Shown here in pieces: positions 44,310 to 54,650 of a stretch of 64,000 bases of DNA. Source of the stretch: Earliella scabrosa. Lineage: Eukaryota > Basidiomycota > Agaricomycetes > Polyporales > Polyporaceae. A model generated the notes under the pieces. The model searched no databases, had not been told where the DNA came from, and saw nothing but the letters and a program-made list of their open reading frames with translations. The DNA lies in contig JABYQQ010000005.1 of NCBI GenBank assembly GCA_022605405.1, forward strand, positions 2,914,001 to 2,978,000, in the 5' to 3' direction. Numbering within the stretch: position 1 is the stretch's first letter; each line of letters starts with the position of its first letter. The position numbers were made by a program, and so were the translations under genes.

Positions 44310-47300
44310 TCACAATGTACTCAGATCATCCATATCAAGAGCAACGTCTGCCGCGCTATCCAGCGAGAACAAAGAGCCATCGCGCTCTGCCATGGCCCAG
44401 TCGATATCAGTCTCTCCGTCCCAGTACTCATGGTCCGAGTCCATGTCATCTGCGGGAACATCGAAGGGGCCGCGCGTTTGATGTAGAGCGTTCCCACCTG
44501 CATGTAGTATGTCAGATTGAGCAGTAATGGAAGGTGTCATATACGTACTCGGCACCGTATGCGAGTCGACGGCGGTGGCAGCCGGCTCGACAGCGCCGGC
44601 ACGGGCAGCGGATATAGGGACGGTTGCTTGGTGAAGATATGGCTGGCCAACAACGGGACGCATACTGCAGCGCTTCTGAAGGCGACGGAGCTGCTGATTG
44701 AAGTCTGCGAGGGGCCCGGCAAGCTGGGTCCACCCCAGTCCGACCATGTTGGGGACAGCCCCCTTGAGGCCGTCGATGGTGCGTCCCGGTCGTGTGGTGT
44801 AGACACCGTCCATAGCGAGCGCATCGATGAGCTCATTGATGTCGCGCTCAAGATCCGGGCTGGTGTGCTTTGCTCCCTGTCGGGACCCAAGGGTGCCGTT
44901 AATCTGAGCAGATAGACGACGCAAGATGTCTATGGCTGGGGAGACTTTGGCGAGCCACTCCCAAGATGCATTGCTCCCATGAGCCTTGTAGATATTCTGC
45001 GATGAGAAGAGTTAGCAATCTGGATCCACGCAGCTTTGAACCACCAACCTTCGTCCAGAAGTTGATATGTTCCTGCATGAGATCGACCTCGACCCATGAG
45101 TCGGGTTTGCCCGTCGGGTTAACCAGCCAGTTTTGCATGACTATCTTCCTGTTGCGTTCGTGCAGTTAGTAGGTATGACGCCGACTGACCCCGTGTGTAC
45201 ATACATACCTGAGAGGTTCGGGCCAGACGTGGGTCAGGTTGTGGATGAGATGGAGCATCTCGTGGGCATACTTGGTGCGTCCACTTCCACGAAAGCTGGA
45301 CGTCCAGAGCTTAAGTACCGTGAGCACACGCCCGGAGTCACCGCTCTTGACTGCGTCATTGTATTCGCGTAGGACGAGGGCATCTCGGAGGAACAGGACT
45401 GCGTTCTCGAATACCATATCGCCGCTGTGCGTTGTGGCCGTGTCCTCAGCGGGAGGGGTGGTCTCGGAGTCATCGTCAAGTCCGTCGATGTCGCTCTCTC
45501 TTTCCCGGAGTTCAGCCTCTCGCTGGCTGCGGAGCTTCTGCGCGACTTGGGCGTTGGCATACCTTGCCACAATGAGCTTTGCGTGCGCCCGAAGTTCTTC
45601 TATTGAGACATTCTTGGCGTAGTCTTCGGGGCTGGCGCATTCGGACACGAGGGATAGACAGTGGAGTACGCAGGCGTAAAGAGAGACGAAGATGAGATCT
45701 CGACAGGTTCGGAATGGGGGTAGGGAGCTCAGCACGATGGGTTTACGGTCGAGGCGGGTGTTGTTGAACCAGAGACTTCCAGGGGTGGTCATGGAGGAGC
45801 CCCAGTGGTGTTCGATGATTCCATGAGTGGCGGCCATCTTGTAGTGAAAGAGTCCAGGCATGCAGACGGCCCACAGGAATGAGTGAGCGAAACTGTCATG
45901 CCCGGCGCGATTGGCTAGAAGAGATCGGATGCGAGATATGGAGAGTTGATCGCCGCACAGGATCTTGACTGTGCGCGTGAACTCGGGGGTGGACATGTCT
46001 TGTCCGAGGGCTGAGAAGATCTCCGTCAGGACGTCGGCGTTGCCGGTGGTGCTAGACTCGTCAATATTCATGGCGGGTAACGGCATCGGTTCCGTTTGGT
46101 GGAGAGGGATCTTGTCGGCTGTGGAGGGAGTGGTGTCGAGAATGTCTTTGCGGAAACGCGCAAAGCCTTCGCCACCGTGGTTTACAATGATTCGAAGGAC
46201 GGTATGTTCGAGGCGTTCTGTGAGAGCGGTGTTCTCCTCGGGAGTAAGGAGTATGTCCTCGATCTTGAGTTCGGGGGCATGCGCGAAGGAGTCGACAAGT
46301 TCAGAGGTCTGCATGTCGTCCGGAGCCGCATTGAAAAGCTCAAAGACTGTAGCACACGTGCCGTTCTGTTGGGAGTCCTTACGACCTATCACTTGCTCTG
46401 CAACCTTGAAGAGAAAGTTGACGTTGTCCCAGACATGCGCGAGGACAGAGTTACGCGCGCGCTCACGTGCCTCGCGCATGCAAGCGTCCGCCAGAAGCTT
46501 GAGAAGCCCCGCACTACGTCCGCTGCCAGCAGGGGGCACGCTGGCTTGGTCGTCTCTCGCCTTCATGTCGCCCTGCGGTGTGTTCTCCGTCTCATTTCCT
46601 GTGGTCGGTCCCTCACCTCCGGATGCTGGAATTGGCGCGAGCGGTGCGGTCGTGGGGTCGAGAGTCGGCGGCTGTGCGACGGCGGGCTCGCGGGTGGCCG
46701 TCACGACACGGATGTCTTCGTGTTCATCCTCGTTCTCTTCGGTCTCGCTCTCAGTCTCGCTTGGAGTCGGTGATACGGGAATGGGGCCTCTCGGGCCATC
46801 GGCGCGGTATTGTTTGGGAGTGGACGGGCCGACGGAGGGTGGGACACTGTCGGGCATGGTCGAGTCAGGTAAGCTCTCTGTCCCACTACTATCCTCAGAC
46901 CTCAGGCGTCCGGTAAGTGCAGGATAGCTGCTCGTTATTCCCAAATGAGAGAGGACACTGATGACTTGGCGATGCGCGCCCTCAGCGTATGCGTACAGTC
47001 CGAGGACGTGCCGCGCAAAGCTATTCTTCTGGCTGCGTGCACCGAGACCAATGAGGGCCTGTGTCGTGATGAACTGTAGGGCAGATTAAGTTTGAACCTC
47101 GCGCGAGAGGGAGCTCAAAGGCACTGACATTCTCTTTGCGCTTGATTGCGGATGCACTGTCGGAGGACAGTTGCTTGTGAGTGCTGCTGAAGGCAGTGAA
47201 CAGAGCCATCGCGGTCGGACACAGTTCCAGCAGTTTAGCATGGAACTTCTCGAGGGTAAAGCCCAGGGCGAATTCGCGACTGATCTCCATCTTTTCGGCT

Positions 47301-47929
47301 TGCAGGAACTTCGACCGCGTGGCTGCACTCCCTTCGGCACGCACAACCGTTGCGGCGTACTCAACCGCCCAGGTATGTACGCTTGTTCTCCCAGTGGTAC
47401 TGTTTCTTGACGAGGTCCACCAATCCAGAACTTGTTCCACCCTCCCTTGGACTGAGAAGAAGCCCCAATAGCGACGAGAGCCCTGCCAGTTCTCGGGGTT
47501 GGACACATACACCACAAGGTCACCGAATGTGAGTTCGTGTGCCTCGAGCCACTCGAGCGCAGCTGCCAGATGCGCGTTACGTTGCTGACGTTGTTCTTCC
47601 TCCAGGGCTGCTTGACGTGCTCTTTCGAGCTCCTGAGCCTCTGCACGGGCTCTCTCGCGCTTCTTCACACCCTTGCGGATGGCGTCGGCCTTTGAGCGCA
47701 CGGGGGACGACGCGTTCACGCCAGGATCACTGTCCGGCGGCGGCAGGCTCTCTTGTGGGACATCCTGAGTCTTTCGTGCGACGGGAGTCGGGGACGATGG
47801 GGGAGAAATTTCGGGACTAATCGTGTAGAGCTCTGCGGCGTGTGCAAAGAGGGCGGGGAGTGGCGGCAGGCTGGCCGCCCTTCGGATCCGTGCCCGTCGC
47901 GGTGTTGTTGGTGAGTCTGGCAGAGCCAT
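44310..47929 (-). CDS. DUF6589-domain protein (candidate transposase)
   Basis: The start at 47929 gives MALPDSPTTPRRARIRRAAS. The basic, Pro/Ser-rich N-terminus and a Glu/Arg coiled coil (RERARAEAQELERARQ) precede WLEAHELTFGDLVVYVSNP. After an intron (near 47130-47080) comes FITTQALIGLGARSQKNSF. The conserved DUF6589 core includes PAMNIDESSTTGN (Asp codon at 46060-46062), KILCGDQLSISRIRSL (Asp at 45949-45951), SFLWAVCMPGLFHYKMA, PPFRTCRDLIFVSLYACVLH, LFLRDALVLREYNDAVKSGD, KYAHEMLHLIHNLTHVWPEP (Glu at 45259-45261), NWLVNPTGKPDSWVEVDL and IYKAHGSNASWEWL. The stop is at 44310-44312. This family is abundant in Agaricomycetes and has no established function. The acidic residues could form a DDE-like site (inference). 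All exons join in frame. Shares a 197-bp promoter with the helicase. Confidence 0.85.
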
Positions 47930-48126
47930 GCGCAAACTGGATTGTCTTCTGAGCTGGGCTTCCGTCTCGTACAGCTTGCTGGTGTATGTAGAGAGAAGGA
48001 GAATAATGATCGAGCCTGCGCGCGCACGGACTACCACCCACCCAAACCGATCACTTCCGCCGCGCTCCACTCCTGTTTCGACAGTCTCTCGGTTTGGCCT
48101 CTCTCACTCACTTCTCTGTCCTTCTC
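47930..48126. promoter_or_regulatory. Bidirectional promoter of the DUF6589-helicase pair
   Basis: Only 197 bp separate the two divergent start codons, so the genes are probably co-expressed. No TATA box is evident; the sequence is CT-rich toward the helicase. Confidence 0.6.
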
Positions 48127-51036
48127 ATGGCTCGCCATCCGCCTCCCACATCCAAGCCTCGATGGACGCGCAAGAAACTCCTTCCGCCACCCTCTCCGAG
48201 GCCCAAACTGACTCCGAGCGATGTGGACAGACTTAAGACGCTGATGAAGGAGCGTTTCAAATGGGCGGAAGAACCGCGTTTTTTCCAACTTGAAGGCACT
48301 CGGGCTCAACTCGAAGGGTGCGACATGATCATACAAGCACCAACTGGGTCCGGCAAGACAGCGGTAGCAGCTGGCCCGCATGTATGGCCCACAAGTGCCG
48401 GCAAGACGACCCTCATGGTCTGCCCCTTGCTCTCGCTGGAAACCGAAATGGTGAGTCTATCTCACCCACACATATCCATCTCTCTCTTGAATGCAATCCC
48501 AGGTCGACACGTTCCGAGACGATTTTGGGTTGAAAGCCGTCGCCATCAATAGCGCAGGAGGGAAATTGACCACCACGCTCGTCAAGGTCAGTCCCGCACG
48601 AGTCGTCGAATATATCACGCACTCATACTGATAGACCACTACTGTGTAGGAGCTCCTGAACGGCACTTATCAGATTGTTCTCATCTCTCCGGAGATGCTC
48701 CAGTCTCCCGCGTTTGTCACCCGAGTACTCCGACGACGTGAATTCTCGCAACGCGTCCTCTCCGTGGTCGTGGATGAAGCTCACTGTGTGTCACACTGGG
48801 GTGCGGACTTCCGCAAGAAGTACGGTAGCCTCGGTACGATACGAGCGTTCCTCCCGCGTGGCACGCCCGTCATTGCTGTCACTGCTACACTCACCGCCAG
48901 AGTACGTCGCGATCTCCACCGCGTACTCCATTTCAGCCCTGGAACAAGTCGTTTCCTCAACCTCGGCAACGACCGCCCGAACGTCACCATAGCGGTGAGA
49001 GCCTGTCAGCACGCCCAGAACTCGTACGCCGACCTGGATTTCATCCTACCTGCCTCGATTTCCCGAGCGCTCGATATTCCCAAAACATATCTATATGTCG
49101 ACGACATACGCGTTGGCTCGGAGATCATCGACCACCTCAATGACCTCCTTGCTTTGCGCGCCCCGAGTCTTGCCTCCGCCGGTCTCATCCGTCCTTACAA
49201 CGCAACACTCTCCCATGAATATCGCCAAGCTGCGATGGCCGCCTTCCGCGCCTCTCCGCATGATCTACCCAGCCTCAATCCTGAGCCCGTTGAGGCCTCG
49301 CCGTGCATACGGATACTCGTATGCACCGATGCTGCGGGGATGGTGCGTGACTCAGTCTCGGCGTGCTGACACCATGACACAAGGTTTCACAGGGATGCAA
49401 TGTCCCGGATGTCGACCTCGTTGTCCAGTGGAAACTCCCCAAAACCCTTTCAAGTTTCGTACAACGGGCTGGTCGTGCGGCACGCTCAAAAAATCGCACC
49501 GGCCTTGCCGTACTGCTCGTCGAGCGCGCTGCATACTCTGTCGACCTCCGCGAGGCTCCCCCGGACGACACATCCACCAAATCCACTGCCAGGCGACAGA
49601 AGAAAACCAAAACCAGACAAAATCCAAAGGTCGCTAATCGAGCAGCTCCTAAAGGGTACGCCCAGGAACACGGTGTCGATCGTGGAGGGCCGAAGAAGCA
49701 GGATTCCGTCTGTCGCACGGCCGATCCACCAAATGTCAACCACGATGCTGATGACGAAGGACTCCTCGCCTTCGTGCAAGCGATCACTTGTCGCCGCAAG
49801 ATCTGGGCTGATATCTTTGACAGCCAACGTGCTGGTACGTTACTTGGAAGCCACCACGCCGAGGAACTTGCTCACGGTCTGCTTACAGAACCAGTACCTG
49901 GCGTGGCATGTTGCGACATCTGTGACCCCACCGTTTTTGATCGTTGCCGCGCCCGCTCGCAGACGAAGCCCAGGAAGACGAGGACAGCGGACCGAGGATA
50001 TCCAGACAGGGAAGCCATCTCACGCCTTGAGGAATGGCGTGAGGCCATATTTGCGCGGGACCTGTCCCTCTCCCAGCTTGACGCAGCTGCTGTCCTTGAC
50101 AATGCGACGATCAAGACTCTCGCCTCCATCGGACCTCTCACTGCCGTCCAAGTAGCTGACATCCTACAGCATTCGTGGATATGGTGGAAGAAGTACGGCG
50201 AAGAACTCACACGGTTTCTTCTCACCCTACAGATCAAGTACCGACCTCTCCCGAAGAAGACTACCTCGAAGCGCGCAGCTGCTATCCCAACGCAAACAGC
50301 CCAACCTCCCTCTCGAGATGAGATCGCCCCTGCAACCCGTATCCAAACCCTCGCGACCGGTAAGAGACGGACGCCGCCGCCTGTAGAAGAGACTGCAGAG
50401 TCCGCTACACCTGTACCAGCCTCCAAACGATCTCGCACCGAGCCTCAGCGCGACGTACTCAGCCTGTCGACGCCTGGCTCATACCCCCTGAGTCACCTCC
50501 CTCCTACATCAAGTTCGCGTTCTGCCGCTGCTCAACCGTCATACGCTGTTCCTGTCATGCCCTCCTCCACACCCAACCCGTACCGGATACACTCCACAGG
50601 CTCGTACACTCCAGCTTCCTACAGCATGTACACATCGCCACACACGCCTCCGACTCATGCTCATGTTCCAACAGCAGTACATCCAACGCCCCCTTTTCCC
50701 TTCGCGCCCAGGCTACATCCGGGTTCATACATTTCACCCTCTGCAGCCGTTCCCCCTCCTCACATGTATTCTCCTGTACCATCATATCCGTCGGCTCCCC
50801 ACCCGCATACATTCCATGCTTTCCCTAATACATCTCATTTCCCGGTAGCTACACACTCCCCACACCCCGCGACTGGCATCTATACATCTGCAGTGTCGTC
50901 AAATACACTTAATCCTCATCACTTACCCTCTACTCCGTACCCATCAGCCACCGGTAGCCCACCACAGTCGAACGGTTTGCATACGTCCTACCCTTATTCT
51001 TACCCACAGAACCCCCATTTCCCGTCCACCCGTTGA
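48127..51036 (+). CDS. RecQ-like DEAH-box helicase with Pro/Tyr/Ser-rich tail
   Basis: The start at 48127 gives MARHPPPTSKPRWTRKKLLP. Helicase motifs run in order: Q-like FQLEGTRAQLEGCD, Walker A IIQAPTGSGKTA, Ia VCPLLSLETEM, Ib VLISPEMLQSP, Walker B VVDEAHCVSHWGADF (the DEAHCVSxWG form typical of RecQ), III AVTATLT, V CTDAAGMGCNVPDVDLVVQW and VI QRAGRAAR. A Cys pair (ACCDICD) follows near 49910, as in a RecQ zinc-binding segment. The tail (about 50500-51030) is long and rich in Pro, Ser, Tyr and His, without known domains. Four or five short introns keep the frame; the stop is at 51034-51036. RecQ enzymes unwind 3'-5'. Here the enzyme probably serves the surrounding element (inference). Telomere-linked fungal RecQ genes are another relative, but no telomeric repeats are present. 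Confidence 0.88.
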
Positions 51037-51166
51037 TAGTGTAGTCTTCGCTCATCCATAACGGGGCAGTTCAACACAAATAGCAGTATTTACATCATCT
51101 CGGTTGCTAGAGCGGGCGGGAAGGCTACCAATGCACCTGCACGAGAGAGCACAACAGCACGAAAAA

Positions 51167-51317
51167 CACAAGTCCGTATTCTCACGGTCGGGACCCACCT
51201 AAGGGGCCTCCAATTTGCCCAGTCGGTATAGCGTGTCGTCCTGGCTTCAAACTCCGCTGATCCCTGCCCGATTTGGACGGCACGCTTACCGACTGGCTTG
51301 CGAGTCTACATATGTAG
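51167..51317 (-). repeat. Right terminal inverted repeat with internal foldback
   Basis: Reverse counterpart of the left end. The core is 51167-51199. Hairpin arms are 51219-51235 and 51281-51296 (16 bp with one bulged base, 45-nt spacer), and TACATATGTAG is at 51307-51317. The hairpin-to-tip gap is 10 nt at both ends, although hairpin sequences differ between ends. Confidence 0.8.
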
Positions 51318-51700
51318 CAGCGTCAGCGAAGCATCGAGTGCGGTTCACTAAGCACTTGAACTTGGCTAGTTTCCACCTTCGACTCGGTAGCCCCCGTGCC
51401 AGTGGTGGCCGCAGTGTTGTCGGGGCGACAAACCCGCCATGCTTGATGTACAACGTTTGGAACGCGGATGGACAGGATGAGAGTAGCAATATTGGCATAA
51501 ACAACTTAAGGCGTAAGTAAATCAGGAACTCCTACACTTAGATCGAGTCAGAGTACTTACTTTGATCGGGACGTCGCGTAATTCCCACAACACCGATCCG
51601 TCACGCCCTCCCGTTCCTTAACTTCCGACCAAACATCCAGGGCGCGCGGTGCACAACTAGGGGCGTGTAGACTGGGAGGGCGTCCTCAGCATCGTCAATC
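51318..51700. other. Spacer between the transposon right end and the deaminase-like gene
   Basis: About 380 bp with no recognised gene or repeat; presumably the promoter of the next gene. Confidence 0.45.
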
Positions 51701-53816
51701 ATGGCGAGCCCAGTGCCTGATGCCACTGCGGCCATGATGGGGACCACCTTGGATAGTAGCTTCGAGGACGTTTCTCGAGATATATTCACACTCACCTCTC
51801 TCATGGCCGGCTGTTGCGACCCATTCTACTGTCGACAATCGATGGCCGAACCCAAGGTCGACAAGCAGCTCGCTCCGTGGAACGCCCTTGCATTCATTCT
51901 GGACACCGGCCACCCCAGTATGGACCTTAATCGAGACGGCGGCGTTGCCGTCACCGGACATTTCGACGGCGCGAGTATCAAGGTGTCCGCCTTTGTAACG
52001 AGAAACCCCTCCCTCACCACCCACTCTACCTCGTCCTCCTCGACCGTGAACATATCGGTCCAGTCCGTACAACCTACCAGAACACTCCGGAATGTGGATG
52101 TGCTCCTGAAGGAGGACGCTGCGTACCCGTGCGTGCCACCTCGAGCAGAGACAGCCTCCCCCGATGCCTGACACAGTAGTATCTCATAGGGACTTTGTGA
52201 CTCACGTCGAAGATGTTCTCATGCTCGTTCGTTGGTGCATCAAGGAGGGACGCGACATGGCCAGTCAATTTCATAGTTCCATCATCGTCCTAGCCTTCAT
52301 TATTCGCCGCAACTTTCCCAAGCTGTATTCCAGACTGTCGGCCGGGCAAACCATCTGGGGCGAGCATCCGATTCAGATCATTCACAAGTGGTATCAGTCG
52401 GACGATGCCCTCCGCTACCTGTATCCCAGGACATTCAAGCTGCCCAGCGACGTTGCGTCTGACCTGTCTCCATACGGTTTGTGCCCCACGTCGACCGACT
52501 ACGAGGTGTCACCAGCGAATGCCAAGCAGTGGTGCGACTTCCTCCTCCATCAATGCTACCTCCCCTTCGTGGAAGCCTTCCAGCCAGTAGAAAGGCAGGG
52601 TAACTCAGAGCCGACTCCTCCCACCAAATCTCGTCAGGCCGCATCCAAATTGATGCTAGCAATGGGCCTTCTCAACGCTGTCCTCGTCGCAGGCGTAGTA
52701 GATCACCTTATCACGGCCGTGCTGGCAGATCATTTTGATGTGCGCTATACGGAGCACAGGTCCACATCGTCGACGTCAGCGAGTATGTGCATCCTGAGTA
52801 TCCCTGGGGCTGCACAGACAGATCGGATTTGTAACTCACGCTCGATAGATTCCGCAAATGGCGCCGGTGAGCCTGAAGTCGGCAAGTCAGCTCCGGCAGA
52901 GGAGTTAGACCTAGGTGCGCCTCATCATGCGAGACGTCGGTCGGAAGCCCAACTAATCAGAGTCTACAGAGGACATCAGGGACCCCTCCGAGTCCCCTCG
53001 GGCGCACGTCATCCGCTACCTGCTCACGGTGGTCACTCCGTACCATTCATCCCGTCATATGGCCACCTTGCCGAGTCGATTCGGCACCTCGGTGGATGTT
53101 CAGATGGATTTGGTCACTGTGAACCCCGAGATGTCCCCAGTCACGCCGCGGTCTGTGCAAGAGCTCGAGGACAGCCTGTCAGTCGGTGTGCTCGCTCGGC
53201 AGCGGGAACGAGTCCGGCAGGCGGTCTTGGAGTCGTTCGCAGAGTTCCGGCAGGCCTTGGAGGACGATCAGGAGCGTGTCCACGCAAAAGCGACGGTGCA
53301 TGCAGAGGCTGCACTTATGGGCGTCGTGTGCGGGTTTCTGTCTGGCAACGTGGTTGGCATGAACTTGGCTCTCGACGACGGGGTATGTGCTGACTGGAAC
53401 CGCATATATGCCGCTCTGACTGTTGACTTGGATTCATCGCTCTCTTGCAGGCTGGACCATTTCCTATCGGGATTGGCACGGCGATCTGCTGCCGGGCCTG
53501 TGCCTTGCTGCATGAAGTGCTCGAAGCCTGGCGGGAACGGCGCTATCCGAGGTTCGTGTCGCCGGAACCACATGTGTCATTTCGCCCTTGGGTTCCCCCG
53601 CCTGGCCTCCCGCTCGACATCCTGGAGAAGATGAGGGCGCTGCTGTCGTCCAGCCTGGTCGCTGTTGTGCGAGAGCGTCGCAGGTTGAACTTGTACCATC
53701 TTAGTACCCCGGGCTGGCGTATACCGGTGGGACCGGGTAGAGAAATCACTAGCGCAAATTTTGGGGCCCGGGAGGCTTTAATCCAGACGATGCCAATATG
53801 TAGCATGTCGATTTAG
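51701..53816 (+). CDS. Deaminase-fold (OTT_1508-like) fungal protein, possibly frameshifted
   Basis: The start at 51701 gives MASPVPDATAAMMGTTL. A first exon and a second (from about 52187, DFVTHVEDVLMLVRW) form a long helical region (AFIIRRNFPKLYSRL, WCDFLLHQCYLPFVEAF). The C-terminal part has the zinc-site pattern of nucleic-acid deaminase folds: VHAEAALMGVVCGFLSG (H-A-E), then after an intron PIGIGTAICCRACALLHEVL (C..C) and WVPPPGLPLDILEKMR. This arrangement is seen in the OTT_1508-like deaminase group known from fungi and bacterial toxin systems. Substrate and role are unknown. Between about 52750 and 52920 the reading frame cannot be carried through with canonical introns, so the gene may be decaying or mis-sequenced there. 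The stop is at 53814-53816. It lies just outside the transposon's right end. Confidence 0.62.
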
Positions 53817-54650
53817 CGATGAATCGACGCGGCGGACCGGAAGAGACGATAGTAGCGACTTCTATCCTTCAGTCCCCTGTATCTTCGACGGTTGCCTACA
53901 TCTCTGCTACGTGTACTGTATCAACGTGCTTGTACAGTGATACATCTTAATGCTAACGGTCGTCCACATCGATGCAACCAAATAACTAGCGACGATATCC
54001 ATCTTCGTACACGCCCGTGAACCAAGCTTTGGTCGGTGACTGACTGCTGAACAGCGTTCAGGAGGCTGTCTTTCCGGTCAGCGATCGCTGCTGAGGCGGC
54101 AGGCTGTTGTGCGTTGGCCTATGACGACGACGCGCCGTGCGCCGAAATTGTCTCGTGCTCCCAACTGTAAAGCCGGGATGTTCTCGCGCTGTCGTTCATG
54201 TCTTAGTGAGCGCATCGTAGAGCTGACGGTCACCTGGCCCACGAAACCACAGGTGGGGAGGCGACATGCCCGCTCGATGCCTGCAAAGTTGTGCGTTGCG
54301 ATGGAATGCGGGCAAAGATTCAGTCTACGAACCTGTGTCAGCGGTCTGTCTGAGCAGGCTCCTTCGGGAAACATGCGCGCAGCCACAAACCCGCGAATAG
54401 AGCGACTGAGCCTCCTTGAGGCACTGCCGGTGGATCAAACCTGTCGTGTGGGTTCGGTGAATCGCACAAACCGGTCGAGCGTTCTCCGATGGCCTCCGCC
54501 GTGCCCAGGTTCTAAGCGTCCGGGACTTCGGGACTTCCAAGGCGGCAGCCATCCGCGCAGTAACCGTCTTGTGACATGCTAGTATTGTGAGACGTAGTAT
54601 GTGTACAAATGGCGAGAACACTCGTAAGCAAAGGCGTCAACTTAACCTCG
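53817..54650. other. Intergenic region containing dispersed repeat copy B
   Basis: About 830 bp between convergent genes. Apart from the repeat at 54195-54515 nothing was recognised. Confidence 0.5.
54195..54515. repeat. Dispersed repeat, copy B (uninterrupted)
   Basis: Aligns in direct orientation with copy A (43255-43965) once the MITE is removed. A minus-strand frame (54078-54386) and its counterpart in copy A share short peptides (LTQV, IERACRL, PH.IA.HN), with a one-codon indel between the copies. This hints that the repeat once derived from coding sequence. The parent element is not identified. Confidence 0.72.

Larger units (their letters stand above)
44064..51317. mobile_element. Putative complete DNA transposon carrying DUF6589 protein and RecQ-like helicase
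   Basis: A 7,254-bp unit bounded by inverted copies of a ~150-bp end. Inner core 44181-44213 matches the complement of 51167-51199 at 31 of 33 bases, and outward of it CTGGGCA...ATTGG...GCC also matches. Each end holds a foldback hairpin, and TACATATGTAG occurs at 44064-44074 and 51307-51317. Inside are just two divergent genes, DUF6589 protein (minus) and RecQ-like helicase (plus), both open. If TACATATGTAG is a target duplication, the element proper is 44075-51306. The terminal structure is seen directly; that the unit moves is inferred. Confidence 0.72.

Noticed and set aside
48127..51036. Telomere-linked RecQ helicase (TLH) interpretation
   Set aside because: No telomeric repeats nearby and the gene lies within inverted ends beside internal chromosomal genes; relatedness to TLH genes remains possible.
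44064..51317. Assignment of the unit to KDZ, Helitron or Crypton elements
   Set aside because: No KDZ cysteine cluster, no Rep/HUH motif and no tyrosine recombinase motif could be seen; the helicase is RecQ-type, not Pif1-type.
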